A DNA stretch of 64,000 nt, taken from Proteiniborus sp. DW1 (GTDB lineage: Bacteria; Bacillota; Clostridia; Tissierellales; Proteiniboraceae). Within the stretch, counting starts at the first letter, position 1; each line of letters opens with the position of its first letter. Where the stretch lies: contig NZ_FMDO01000028.1 of assembly GCF_900095305.1 (NCBI RefSeq), forward strand, positions 89,679 through 153,678, read 5' to 3'. Below are positions 16,169-25,365 of this stretch, piece by piece. The notes under the pieces were generated by a model that was not told the DNA's origin, made no database searches, and saw only the letters and a program-made list of their open reading frames with translations. Made by a program: the position numbers and the translations under genes.

Positions 16169-17028
16169 TAAAGAAGGTTTATGATATTATAGAAAAAAAT
16201 TTCATGAAGGTTGATGTATTAAATGGGATTAGAAGAATTCAAGGAATTTTTCATGAAAAAGATATTGAATGCTTTATTGCCTATGAGGATGAGAGATTGG
16301 TCGGCATAGTGACAAAAAAGGAACTGGTTGGGGCACACTCAAATAGAATAGTTGCTGATGTTATGTCAGATAAATATATATGTGTTGATCACTGTATGTA
16401 CATATGGGAAATTAAAGAGATATTTGATTTGAATAAAGAGATTGATACTATTCTTGTTAAAAGCCAAGATAAGGTTATTGGGTATGTCACAAGAACAAAT
16501 TTAAATATAGAATTAGGTAAGCATATTGATTGCCTCACAGGACTGTATAAAAGGGAATACATATTTTATAATATTTTGAAGCTTGTAAAAAGCGGTAAGT
16601 ACGCAACAATAATGTTTATAGATTTGAATAATTTTGGTTGCATAGATAAAGAATATGGTCATATCGTTGGAGATGAAATACTAAAAAGTGTGGCTAATAT
16701 CTTAGAAAATAATCTTGAGGCAAACTCTTACCTATGTAGGTATGCAGGAGATGAGTTCGCAATAGTGACTCCGTATTGTATAGAAGATAGCAAACGAATT
16801 GCTGAGAAGATAATAAAATCTATAGAATCATACTCATATCTAAATAACATATCAGTCTCAGCATCATTGGGAATTACAGGATATAGGATGCAAAATAATA
16901 AAATTAGAGATGTTTCGGAGTTAGTAAATAAATTGGTGAATATTGCGAGTTTAGCATCCACAAAAGCAAAAAAAAATATTAACAATTCTATTATAGTTGA
17001 AAATATGAACATAGATGAAATTGCCTAA
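16165..17028 (+). CDS. Diguanylate cyclase-like protein, CBS pair plus GGDEF domain
   Basis: Residues about 5-115 form two CBS modules (IECFIAYEDERLVGIVTKKEL, then VADVMSD and DTILVKSQDKVIGYVTR), which usually bind adenine nucleotides. Residues 121-270 are a GGDEF domain: DCLTGLYKR at 122-130, the metal strand FIDLNNF at 151-157 and the active-site turn A-G-D-E-F at 194-198. AGDEF variants can be active cyclases. I see no RxxD inhibitory site at the usual distance. The protein has no membrane segment, so it is probably a cytosolic c-di-GMP synthase gated by nucleotides. Confidence 0.85.
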   Translation: MIKKVYDIIEKNFMKVDVLNGIRRIQGIFHEKDIECFIAYEDERLVGIVTKKELVGAHSNRIVADVMSDKYICVDHCMYIWEIKEIFDLNKEIDTILVKSQDKVIGYVTRTNLNIELGKHIDCLTGLYKREYIFYNILKLVKSGKYATIMFIDLNNFGCIDKEYGHIVGDEILKSVANILENNLEANSYLCRYAGDEFAIVTPYCIEDSKRIAEKIIKSIESYSYLNNISVSASLGITGYRMQNNKIRDVSELVNKLVNIASLASTKAKKNINNSIIVENMNIDEIA

Positions 17029-17030
17029 AT

Positions 17031-17080
17031 AAAAAAGTTAAGTAGTAGACTAACACCTTAACCGTACTTAACTTTTTTAT
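17031..17080. terminator. Bidirectional terminator
   Basis: AAAAAAGTTAAGTA (17031-17044) pairs perfectly with TACTTAACTTTTTT (17065-17078), 14 pairs, with T runs on both strands. It closes the GGDEF unit and could also end leftward transcription of the short frame next to it. Confidence 0.85.
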
Positions 17081-17083
17081 TCA

Positions 17084-17197
17084 TTAGAACATTTTACCAC
17101 GTTCTTCAAGTTTTAAGTAGATTTCTGTATTAGAAACTGATTTATGCCAGACCACTATTGCAATTCCTTTATGTCCATACCTACATACTAACATCAT
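17084..17197 (-). CDS. Short 37-residue frame, probably a gene fragment
   Basis: On the minus strand a frame reads MMLVCRYGHKGIAIVVWHKS, then SNTEIYLKLEERGKMF and a stop just before a bidirectional terminator. The text looks like the genuine C-terminal end of a protein, but no parent is recognised and no ribosome site is seen. Its upstream end coincides with the point where the mcrC-like gene begins on the other strand, so a rearrangement probably joined two unrelated pieces here. Confidence 0.3.
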   Translation of the reverse strand: MMLVCRYGHKGIAIVVWHKSVSNTEIYLKLEERGKMF

Positions 17198-18206
17198 GTT
17201 ATGCTATGCCTGGGACAGACTAAAGGAAAAAGACATTATTTCAGTAGACAATATTGAGGGAAATGACTTACTCCATCTCTTTTCAAGAGTTATGATAAGT
17301 GGACTGAATTATCTTGTAAAAAGAGGACTTGACAGAAGATACCTATGTGTTAATGATGATATCAGTTTTATAAGAGGAAAAATAGATTTCAATAATTCTA
17401 TAAAGACATTGCAATGGTTTAAGGGGAGAATGTCCTGTGAATATGATGATTTAAGTCATAATGTTTTGCAAAATCAAATAATAAAGACTACTATAGAGCA
17501 ATTAGTTAAGTATAAAGGATTAAATGATGAACTAAAAGATGGTTTATTAAACGTATATAAATACTTTAGAGACATTGACACTATAAAACTTAATAAGAGG
17601 GTTTTTAAAGAGGTTCAAATAAATAGGAACAATCAATATTACGATTTTTTGATAAAAATATGCGAAACTATTTATGATAATTTATTAATAGATGAAAATA
17701 CAGGTCAATCAAAATTCAAAGAATTTGAAAGAGACCCTAAGCAGATGCCTTACTTATTTGAAAACTTTGTTCGTAATTTTTATAAAAGAGAGCTAAAGGG
17801 CTGTAAGGTCTATAGAGAAAATATAAACTGGGATACTGATGATGACAATATTTTTAGCGAATATTTGCCCCAGATGCAGACGGATATTTCTATAGAAACA
17901 GATAAGAAAAAAATAATTATCGATACAAAATTTTATAAGGATGCATTTACTTATTATATGAATTCCAAAAAGTTAATTTCAAGTAATTTATATCAACTTT
18001 TTGCTTATCTAAAAAATGTTGAGGCAAAAGGTGGATTAAATACTAAGGCTGAAGGAATACTAGTTTATCCTATGGTCAATCAGCAGATAGACTATGACTA
18101 TTTAATTCAAGGGCATAAGGTTATGATTAGAACAGTAGATTTAAACCAAGAATGGAGACTAATACATAAAAGACTTATAGATATAGTTGTTGATGAAAGA
18201 AGCTAA
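17196..18206 (+). CDS. mcrC: Orphan McrC-like nuclease subunit, N-terminally clipped
   Basis: McrC pairs with the GTPase McrB to cut DNA carrying modified cytosine. The 336-residue product begins MLCYAWDRLKE, but McrC proteins usually have about ten residues (I-P-I-Q-N-I-Y-Y) before this, so the 5' end is lost. The nuclease motif is intact: Glu189 in YLFENFVRNFY, Asp230 in QMQTDIS and Asp243-x-Lys245 in IIIDTKFYK. No mcrB is present and no ribosome site precedes the ATG. It is probably a relic of a restriction locus, although the body of the frame is still open. Confidence 0.75.
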   Translation: MLCYAWDRLKEKDIISVDNIEGNDLLHLFSRVMISGLNYLVKRGLDRRYLCVNDDISFIRGKIDFNNSIKTLQWFKGRMSCEYDDLSHNVLQNQIIKTTIEQLVKYKGLNDELKDGLLNVYKYFRDIDTIKLNKRVFKEVQINRNNQYYDFLIKICETIYDNLLIDENTGQSKFKEFERDPKQMPYLFENFVRNFYKRELKGCKVYRENINWDTDDDNIFSEYLPQMQTDISIETDKKKIIIDTKFYKDAFTYYMNSKKLISSNLYQLFAYLKNVEAKGGLNTKAEGILVYPMVNQQIDYDYLIQGHKVMIRTVDLNQEWRLIHKRLIDIVVDERS

Positions 18207-18312
18207 ATGTAGAAAATAATAGAAAGGATCTAGATTAGGGTAATTTGTATTATAACAATTAGGAACTAACTAAATAAGAATAGACAATTTTTAGACAGAA
18301 GGAGCAAAGAAC

Positions 18313-19014
18313 ATGATTAAAAGGTCAATAAAAACATTTGTGTTGATATTTGTGTTAAGTGTAAGTTCACTTACTACAGGATGTAATAATGAAAATAAAG
18401 GTAAGGTAGCAGGGCTAACGAAGCAAATAGAAGAATTGAAAAGAGAAAATAGCAGGATAAAAGAAGAGCTAGAGAATTTGAAAAATGAGAGAGAAGCGAC
18501 TTTAGGCATAGAAGTAGAGAAGGTCATAGGTAAAGATGGGGAAAGTACAGATGAGGTTGGGACAAACATGAGCATTAAAGAAGTAAGGCTAGATGAAACT
18601 ATATTGATTGAAGATTTTGCTGAACTAACTATTAAAAAAGTTGAATTTACTAAAAGAGTAAATCCCCCAAATCCTGATTCATATTATTCATATTATCAAG
18701 TAAAAGAAGAGGGGCTAACATTTTTGCATGTAATTACTGAGGTTAAGAACTTACAGGCACAGTCCGTTGGAGCAGATAAGTTTTTGGATATTGAAGCTAA
18801 ATATAATAGCAAGTATATTTATAATGGATTTTCTACTATTGAAGAATCAGGTGGAGGAGACTTTAATTATACTAGTATTACAGGAATTGATCCATTAAAG
18901 AAAGGAAAGATACATTTCCTCATAGAAGTCCCTATAGAAGTAGAAACCGAGGCTAACCCATTAGAATTAAAAGTAAATATTAATGGAAAAAGTTATTCAT
19001 ACAAAGTTAGGTAA
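18313..19014 (+). CDS. Lipoprotein with coiled coil and DUF4352-like domain
   Basis: The 233-residue precursor has a lipobox (SSLTTGC, Cys24), then a coiled coil (residues about 34-62, KQIEELKRENSRIKEELENL) and a C-terminal beta-rich domain (AELTIKKVEF, then LTFLHVITEVKNL and KGKIHFLIEVP) of the sort seen in DUF4352/telokin-like lipoproteins. It would be anchored to the outer face of the membrane with the coiled coil as a spacer. Function unknown; no operon partner is visible. Confidence 0.7.
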   Translation: MIKRSIKTFVLIFVLSVSSLTTGCNNENKGKVAGLTKQIEELKRENSRIKEELENLKNEREATLGIEVEKVIGKDGESTDEVGTNMSIKEVRLDETILIEDFAELTIKKVEFTKRVNPPNPDSYYSYYQVKEEGLTFLHVITEVKNLQAQSVGADKFLDIEAKYNSKYIYNGFSTIEESGGGDFNYTSITGIDPLKKGKIHFLIEVPIEVETEANPLELKVNINGKSYSYKVR

Positions 19015-19061
19015 AAGTGTTGATTTTTTAAGTTGCTAAATAATATTAGAAGTTTAATAAG

Positions 19062-19217
19062 ATGAAGATATGGTTATTTCCAAAATTCTCAGAGGGACAG
19101 AAAAATGACTATTATATAAATCTCTTTAAGTCATGGGCAGGTCGTCAAATGAGCAGAGGCAAAGCAAAAAAATATGCTGAAGACTATGATTATGAAAAGT
19201 ATAAGCAATATAGTTAG
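19062..19217 (+). CDS. Short 51-residue frame, probably a 3' gene fragment
   Basis: The frame reads MKIWLFPKFSEGQKNDYYIN, then LFKSWAGRQMSRGKAKKYAE and so on to a TAG. The composition is protein-like, but there is no convincing ribosome site and no recognised family. It sits just before a strong terminator, as the end of a longer lost gene would. Confidence 0.3.
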   Translation: MKIWLFPKFSEGQKNDYYINLFKSWAGRQMSRGKAKKYAEDYDYEKYKQYS

Positions 19218-19241
19218 AAAAATAAGTTTGTATAATTAAAG

Positions 19242-19269
19242 CTAAACCCACCTAATTAGGTGGGCTTAG
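19242..19269. terminator. Palindromic bidirectional terminator
   Basis: CCCACCTAATTAGGTGGG at 19247-19264 is a perfect palindrome, with CTAA and TTAG extending the arms after one mismatch. It lies between convergent transcripts: the rightward lipoprotein region and the leftward ABC permease. Confidence 0.65.
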
Positions 19270-19296
19270 TAACTTTACTTAGTTATAGGGAATTAC

Positions 19297-21942
19297 CTAT
19301 ATTCCTTCATCTTTTAGCACATTAACTATTTCATCTTTATCAACTTTCTTGATTCCAAAATAGTATGCTAGATAGATACTCATAAAAATTATTGCAATAT
19401 AGATAGCTATGACTCTAAAATCTAAAAACATAAGTATATCTTTAACACTGAATACAGTACTTAATTTTGCAAAACCAATTATAATAATTAGAGATAGAGG
19501 TATTGAGAATAGGAATGGATAAATACAATAATAGATTCCTTCCAAGTTCAACATTTTCTTTAAGGTATTTTTGTTAATTCCAATAGATTTTAACATAGCA
19601 AATTCTCGTCTTCTATTTCTCAAATTATTATTTATGCTGGAATATGCATTAGATACGCCTATAATACCTAAGAAAAAGACAATAGAAAAAGTAATTAAGT
19701 ACAAGGTTCTATTTTGTATTTCCTCTTGTGCTATATCATCTAATATGTTCCATATATAATAATCCTCTTCTGGTAAATAATATTTGCTAATATCGTTAAC
19801 TTTTTTCTTTACTTCTTCAATGTTTTCCTCATCCACTAATAATCTTATACGTTCTGAATGAGCATAGTCTCCTGGCAAGTCAAAATCCTCCATCAAAGAG
19901 TTTAACATTTCTTTAGGTACAAACAGATAAATATTATAGTTCATCAAATAAAGATCTTTTATTGGTTTTTTACTGGATTTCAGTCCTATATCAATATTGA
20001 AGCTGTACCCTTCTCCATTAGCCAGTTCATTTAAAGATAGACTATTCACTTTATTGTTTAAAAATGGAATAAAATTAGCTCTAGCTAGAGGTTGGTTAGG
20101 ATTTTCTTTAACTAAATTTAAAAGTACAGCTTTAGGCTTATCTTTTCTATAATAATCAGATGGTTCATCGCCTTGAGATTTAACAAAATTATCAAAGCTA
20201 TTACTATCAAGACCTATTAACACAGTGTTGATCTCATATCCATCATCTAGTTTTTTATAATACTCGTTTGTACTGTCATTAAATCCACCAACATTATTAA
20301 ACTCATCTGATACGTATTCTGGCTTGACTTTAGAATATATATATGTAGACTTGTAAACTATACTTTCCTTAACTTCAGGTATTGCTGTGATTTCTTTAAT
20401 CATGTTTTCATTAGCTAATTCAGCAGTATACAAACCGACATTCATTGTATAATAATCCTCAATAGTATTCAAAGCACGACTTGCCTTGTTGACACTTACA
20501 CCTGTCATGAAAGTAACCATTATGATAAAACTGATACATATAGATACTATTGTAGTTCTAAAGCTTTTTTTGTTTCCATTCAATGAGTCTCTAGCTAAAC
20601 TAGATACTATATTTTTAGGGTTATAATTTTCTTTTTTCTTATTAAAGTGTTTATAATCTAGCCCGCCTTGCCTAATTGCTTCAATAGGCATTATTTTGCT
20701 GAGTCTTCTTGCAGGCTTGTAGATTGAAAACAATATAGCTATAAAAGCTAAGACTATAATTATTCCAATGATTATTGGTGAAGTCTTAAAGACCATTTTA
20801 AAAATATCCCCATCTATGTCTACATTGGAACTCTTTACTACGCTAGTTATTTTATCAGTCAAAAGGTAGCAGAATAAATGTCCCAGGATGACACCGGATA
20901 TTATGGGTGCTATGGAGAGAAAAACAGCTTCTAGTCTAACAGTTTTTCTAACCTGCTTTGGTGTAGCCCCTACACTCTTTAGTATACCCAACTGTTTTAA
21001 TCTATTGTTAGACCAGACAGTAAACACATTGTAGATTATAATTACAAATAGAAGCATAGCGAGCAATATAAATAAGATAAACCCAATGATATCTAAAGGT
21101 ATTTTTTCTACTAATTCAGCAGAAGGTGGTAAAATACCATGCAATTTTAAATAAGCAGTGTTATATGTTGTTTTATATAAGTATTCGCTATGCACATCTT
21201 CTCCTGAATCAAAACCTAGAGTTTCGCCTATTGTAGGTAAATCCTTATATATTGTTCTAGGGTTTTTCATACGCAAAAATGGAGTCAGTCTAATACTGTC
21301 ATCTATCAAGTCAATATCTAGAAAACCGAAGAAAGTATAAGATGGCTCGTAAGACTTGATTTTGCCAGATACTATTCCTACAATAGTATACTCTTTTTCT
21401 TTCTCTCTAGTAAAAGATTCTCCATCTTGCAATAAATCAAAAGGACCTAATTGTCTACCATTTTTATGTCTGTGCCCAAGTTCTACTTTTATTTTATCTC
21501 CTATCTTATATTCAGGATTTTCTCTCATAAAGTTTGCCATTACCACTATTTCATCTGTTTTTTCAGGGAGTCTTCCATCCATTAAGGTGTTTTTTGTTGG
21601 CATATTAGCTAAGTAGTTATTATCCATGTATGAAATACTTATATATGGCCTTTCTAGATTGATTTTTCCGCTAATAAACTCTGTCATGAAATAGATCTGA
21701 TCTACTTTTTGATTTTCTCTTAAATATGGAATTTGAGATTTATTTATATAGGCTTTAAAGTAGCCATGATAGTTTCCGTTTCTTAGTACTGCGCTTTTAA
21801 GCTGATGATCCCAAAGCATATATGACATTAGTACTACAGTACTTAATAATATAGTTCCTACAGTTATTGCAATCAGTATAGATAGGGTATTTTTCTTATT
21901 TCTTTTTAAGTGATTTAAGGTATACTCTGTGAGAATGTTCAT
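19297..21942 (-). CDS. ABC transporter permease with two FtsX domains
   Basis: The 881-residue protein has a MacB/SalY-type two-domain plan. A first membrane segment (residues about 20-41) is followed by an extracellular domain, an FtsX block with three segments near 290-405 (IGFILFILLAMLLFVIIIYN, GILKSVGATPKQVRK), a linking segment with another helix near 460, a second extracellular domain, and a second FtsX block near 755-865 (FAMLKSIGINKNTLKKML). Such permeases export or remove peptides and lipids and often give resistance to antimicrobials. It overlaps the ATPase gene by four bases. The two-component genes upstream probably control it. Confidence 0.88.
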   Translation of the reverse strand: MNILTEYTLNHLKRNKKNTLSILIAITVGTILLSTVVLMSYMLWDHQLKSAVLRNGNYHGYFKAYINKSQIPYLRENQKVDQIYFMTEFISGKINLERPYISISYMDNNYLANMPTKNTLMDGRLPEKTDEIVVMANFMRENPEYKIGDKIKVELGHRHKNGRQLGPFDLLQDGESFTREKEKEYTIVGIVSGKIKSYEPSYTFFGFLDIDLIDDSIRLTPFLRMKNPRTIYKDLPTIGETLGFDSGEDVHSEYLYKTTYNTAYLKLHGILPPSAELVEKIPLDIIGFILFILLAMLLFVIIIYNVFTVWSNNRLKQLGILKSVGATPKQVRKTVRLEAVFLSIAPIISGVILGHLFCYLLTDKITSVVKSSNVDIDGDIFKMVFKTSPIIIGIIIVLAFIAILFSIYKPARRLSKIMPIEAIRQGGLDYKHFNKKKENYNPKNIVSSLARDSLNGNKKSFRTTIVSICISFIIMVTFMTGVSVNKASRALNTIEDYYTMNVGLYTAELANENMIKEITAIPEVKESIVYKSTYIYSKVKPEYVSDEFNNVGGFNDSTNEYYKKLDDGYEINTVLIGLDSNSFDNFVKSQGDEPSDYYRKDKPKAVLLNLVKENPNQPLARANFIPFLNNKVNSLSLNELANGEGYSFNIDIGLKSSKKPIKDLYLMNYNIYLFVPKEMLNSLMEDFDLPGDYAHSERIRLLVDEENIEEVKKKVNDISKYYLPEEDYYIWNILDDIAQEEIQNRTLYLITFSIVFFLGIIGVSNAYSSINNNLRNRRREFAMLKSIGINKNTLKKMLNLEGIYYCIYPFLFSIPLSLIIIIGFAKLSTVFSVKDILMFLDFRVIAIYIAIIFMSIYLAYYFGIKKVDKDEIVNVLKDEGI

Positions 21943-22628
21943 TGGTGAATCACCTCATCAGAGACTATTCTGCCATCTTCCATAGTTATTATTCTATCTG
22001 TTTCTAGAGCCATTTTTTCATCATGGGTTATTAGCAGTATAGTTTGCTTATATTTTTGGTTTGATACTTTTAATAGTTCTACAATATCCATGGAGTTTTT
22101 TCTGTCTAAGTTTCCAGTAGGCTCGTCAGCTAGTATAATTGCTGGACGGTAGATTAAGGCCCTACCAATAGCTACCCTTTGTTGTTGTCCTCCAGAAAGC
22201 TGTCCTGGGTAATGCATTAGTCTATTACCTAAACCTAACATATTAACTATTTCATTAAAGTGGTCCATATCAGGAGTTCTTCCATCTAACAATAAGGGAA
22301 GTAAAATATTTTTCTTTACATCAATTGTTGGAATCAGGTTGTAGAACTGATATATCAGACCTACTTTTCTTCTTCTAAATAGAGCTAATTCATTTTCTTT
22401 TAAGGTTGATATCTCTCTATCTTCTATAAAGACCTTTCCTGATGTTGGTCTATCAACTCCACCTAGAATATGTAACAAAGTTGATTTACCAGAGCCGCTG
22501 GCTCCGACTATAGAGACGAATTGGCCTTTATCAACAGAAAATGTCACATCATTAAGAGCTATAACCTTAGATTCACCTTCTCCATAAGATTTTATAAGAC
22601 TTTCAGTTCTTAATATCTCCATTTTCAT
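21939..22628 (-). CDS. ABC transporter ATP-binding protein, MacB/LolD/SalX type
   Basis: The 229-residue ATPase has Walker A GASGSGKST (near residue 42), the Q-loop in LIYQFYNLIPTIDV, signature LSGGQQQRVAIGRAL, Walker B AIILADEPTGNLDRKN and the switch histidine in LLITHDEK. The QFYNLIPTIDVKKNILLPLL segment and the DEPTGNLD box are typical of this exporter class. It would power the FtsX permease encoded directly downstream. AGGAG precedes the ATG on the minus strand. Confidence 0.93.
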   Translation of the reverse strand: MKMEILRTESLIKSYGEGESKVIALNDVTFSVDKGQFVSIVGASGSGKSTLLHILGGVDRPTSGKVFIEDREISTLKENELALFRRRKVGLIYQFYNLIPTIDVKKNILLPLLLDGRTPDMDHFNEIVNMLGLGNRLMHYPGQLSGGQQQRVAIGRALIYRPAIILADEPTGNLDRKNSMDIVELLKVSNQKYKQTILLITHDEKMALETDRIITMEDGRIVSDEVIHQ

Positions 22629-22683
22629 TCCTCCTTATGGTTATAAGTTTATAGCATAAATGTGACATTTAAGTGACATTTTA

Positions 22684-23358
22684 TTAATTTTCACTATCCA
22701 AATAAATATCTATAGCCTTTGCTATAGCATTTACAATTATATCTTGATATTTTTCATCTACTAGTAATTCTGCTTCTTTCCTATTGGTTATAAACCCACA
22801 TTCCACTAATATAGCAGGCACTCTAGCTTGATTTAAAACTACTAAGTCCTTCCTCTCTACTATTCCCTTATTAGTGGCACCAGTACTTGTCAGCAGGTGG
22901 TCTAGTACTAATTGAGCAAGTGCTTTGTTATCCCAATCATTAGTTTCATTTGCTTTATTAGGGCAATATAGAACCTGTATACCATTCGTAACATTATCAT
23001 TGTCGAGAGCATTACAGTGAATACTAATAAATACCCTAGCTTTTTTTCTGTTGGCTATGTTAGCACGTGAGCTATTTTGAACATATTCATCGCTATCCCT
23101 AGTAAGAATGACTTTATAATTCATTGATTTTAGTTTCTGATATAGCTTTTTTGCTATCTCTAGATTTATATCTTTTTCGTAGATGTTGGTAATACTGGTT
23201 GCTCCAGGATCCCTTCCTCCATGTCCTGCATCTACTACAATGATATTATTAGGTTTTAAAATATTCCCTATTAGTGATATGAGAACATAAAAAGCAAATA
23301 AAGCACTTAAAATTATAATTATTGATAGAACTCTAGACCTCAATTTTTTTAATTTCAT
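22684..23358 (-). CDS. N-acetylmuramoyl-L-alanine amidase, CwlD-like
   Basis: This zinc amidase cuts the bond between muramic acid and the peptide stem. The 224-residue protein has one N-terminal membrane anchor (residues 10-31). The Amidase_3 domain follows, with His46 (VVDAGHGGRDPG), Glu67 (INLEIAKKL), His114 (FISIHCNA) and the catalytic Glu186 (VECGFITN). CwlD members act in spore cortex formation, but this copy lies between a two-component system and an ABC exporter in the same direction, so a role in the envelope stress response is equally possible. The AAAGGGGAT site before the ATG is clear. Confidence 0.88.
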   Translation of the reverse strand: MKLKKLRSRVLSIIIILSALFAFYVLISLIGNILKPNNIIVVDAGHGGRDPGATSITNIYEKDINLEIAKKLYQKLKSMNYKVILTRDSDEYVQNSSRANIANRKKARVFISIHCNALDNDNVTNGIQVLYCPNKANETNDWDNKALAQLVLDHLLTSTGATNKGIVERKDLVVLNQARVPAILVECGFITNRKEAELLVDEKYQDIIVNAIAKAIDIYLDSEN

Positions 23359-23486
23359 TTTGCTATCCCCTTTAGTTAGTTAATGAGTTTACTTTTATGA
23401 AGCTTTACATTTTACTAGAAGTTTGATTGTAGCTAATACTAACTTTTAGTTATATAATACAGATGAAAGACTATATTCAAGTGACA

Positions 23487-24680
23487 TTAAAGTATTTTGT
23501 AAAATTTAACTCTGAATCTTGCTCCGCCTTCTTTTATGTTTTCGGCAATGATTTCACCATTATGCTGTTCAATAATAGTCCTTGCCATAGAGAGACCTAT
23601 TCCTATACTATCTTTGCTGGCATTTTTTCCTTTAAAGAATCTTTTGAATATGTAAGGCAGTTCATTAGCCAAAAATCCACTTCCGTTATCTTCAATTCTT
23701 ACCTCTGTAAAAATTGGATTCGATTGAATAAATATATTTATTTGTCCATTCACTTTTAAATGTTCAACAGAGTTTTTTATGATATTTAGAAATGCCTCAC
23801 TTAGCCAATAGGCATCTCCTTTAATTTGTACACCTTTACCTTCTATATTTAAGGCAATATTCTTTTTACCTATTAAGGATATAATAGGTTCAACAGCTAA
23901 GTATATAGTATTTTTAATGTCTATGTTTTCTTTTTTAAGTTCTATTGCACCTGCATCTAGCTTTGACATAGTGAGCAAGGAATTAGTCAAGGCTTCAAGC
24001 CTTAATATTTGCTTCTTTAACCTTTGTATATATTCCATACTTTCTTCTTTAGAATCGCTATTCTCCATTAATTCAGACATTATATTAATAGAAGTAATTG
24101 GAGTTTTCAGCTGATGGGATATATCTGCTATATTATCTTTTAATGCTATCTTATCTTGTACAGCTTTTTCCTTTAGTTCTCTTAGGGCTATAATAGTTTT
24201 ATATAATTCATCTGATAGAATGGAAAAGTCATCGTCTATTTGGAAGTTAAGAGAGTAATCCCCTTTGTTAATTCTTTCTAGATAATCTTTTAATTTTTCT
24301 ATGTTTTTTATTTTATTTTTACGAGATGTATACATACTGATATAAAGCAATAAAGTAATAATAATCGAAAATAACAACCCTATATATACGACCTTATACT
24401 TACTTTTTACAAAAATAAAACTACTGTCGTTATATCCATATTTCTTTAGACTTTCTTTTCCGACGGAAGTATATTGACTATTTTCAGACTTAAGTTGAGC
24501 CATAGTCTTTATTTCTATATCTTTTGAATTTTCAGTTATGACCCCGATTACAGTAGCTAATTTTTCAAACAAGATTTTTTCGTAAATATTATATATTCCA
24601 ATAGAAATGAAAAAGGACAATAGAAAAACAAACCCTAAAAGTATTATTTTGTACAATATATTTTTTGTAAAACTACTCAT
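23487..24680 (-). CDS. Sensor histidine kinase
   Basis: The start at 24680 (MSSFTKNILYK) has GGAGA upstream and is preferred over a frame start 24 bases earlier. The product has about 397 residues. Two membrane segments (about 10-32 and 98-118) enclose a short extracellular sensor of about 65 residues. A HAMP-like linker follows, then the H-box DISHQLKTPITS, N-box FLNIIKNSVEH, and the ATPase motifs EDNGSGF and GIGLSMA. It partners the response regulator, whose stop codon it overlaps by eight bases. Confidence 0.92.
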   Translation of the reverse strand: MSSFTKNILYKIILLGFVFLLSFFISIGIYNIYEKILFEKLATVIGVITENSKDIEIKTMAQLKSENSQYTSVGKESLKKYGYNDSSFIFVKSKYKVVYIGLLFSIIITLLLYISMYTSRKNKIKNIEKLKDYLERINKGDYSLNFQIDDDFSILSDELYKTIIALRELKEKAVQDKIALKDNIADISHQLKTPITSINIMSELMENSDSKEESMEYIQRLKKQILRLEALTNSLLTMSKLDAGAIELKKENIDIKNTIYLAVEPIISLIGKKNIALNIEGKGVQIKGDAYWLSEAFLNIIKNSVEHLKVNGQINIFIQSNPIFTEVRIEDNGSGFLANELPYIFKRFFKGKNASKDSIGIGLSMARTIIEQHNGEIIAENIKEGGARFRVKFYKIL

Positions 24681-25365
24681 GTTCGTTCTCCATTCTATAT
24701 CCAATTCCTCTGATAGTTTTTATCATTGTGGGCTTATTAGGAGAGTCTTCAATTTTTTCTCTCAGCCTTTTTATAGTAACAGTGAGGGTGTTGTCGTTTA
24801 CAAAATCTCCTTCAATATCCCATAACTTGTCCAATAAAGTTTTTCTTGTTAATGTTTGATTCTGATTTTCCATGAATATTTCAAGTAGCTTATATTCTCT
24901 ACCTGTTATATCAATCTCATCTTTGTCTTTAAAAACCTTAGTTTGAGATTTTACTAGTTTTAGGTTCTGACAAAATAGTATATCATCAAAGGCTGTGTCT
25001 CTTTTTACTCTTCTTAGTACTGTATTAATTCTTGATTCCAGTACAGAAAGTTTAAAGGGTTTAGTGATATAATCATCTGCTCCTAAATCTAATCCCTTAA
25101 CTATTTCTTTTTCTTCATCTCTTACAGTCAAAAAGATTATGGGAGTTTTAGCTTTAAGTTTCACAAAAGATAGAAAATCATATCCAGTTCCATCTGGTAA
25201 ATTTACATCTAATATAATCAAATCATAGACTAAACTAAACATATTCTTTCCTTTAACCAAGCTATCAACTATGTCTACTTTAAAATCCTTTTTTTCCAAA
25301 TATGTTTTTATGCCAAAAGAAATATTATCATCATCCTCAACTAAAAGAATTCTTTTCATGGGCAT
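24673..25365 (-). CDS. Response regulator, OmpR/PhoB family
   Basis: The 230-residue protein has a receiver domain (LLVEDDDN acidic pair, phospho-acceptor Asp in LIILDVNLPDGTG, switch Thr in IIFLTVRD, Lys in YITKPFKL) and a winged-helix DNA-binding domain (EYKLLEIFMENQNQTLTR, then TVTIKRLREKIE and IRGIGYRM). It heads a leftward unit regulator-kinase-amidase-ABC and probably controls it. The preceding 296-base divergent gap to the chemoreceptor gene holds no other gene. Confidence 0.93.
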   Translation of the reverse strand: MPMKRILLVEDDDNISFGIKTYLEKKDFKVDIVDSLVKGKNMFSLVYDLIILDVNLPDGTGYDFLSFVKLKAKTPIIFLTVRDEEKEIVKGLDLGADDYITKPFKLSVLESRINTVLRRVKRDTAFDDILFCQNLKLVKSQTKVFKDKDEIDITGREYKLLEIFMENQNQTLTRKTLLDKLWDIEGDFVNDNTLTVTIKRLREKIEDSPNKPTMIKTIRGIGYRMENEHE

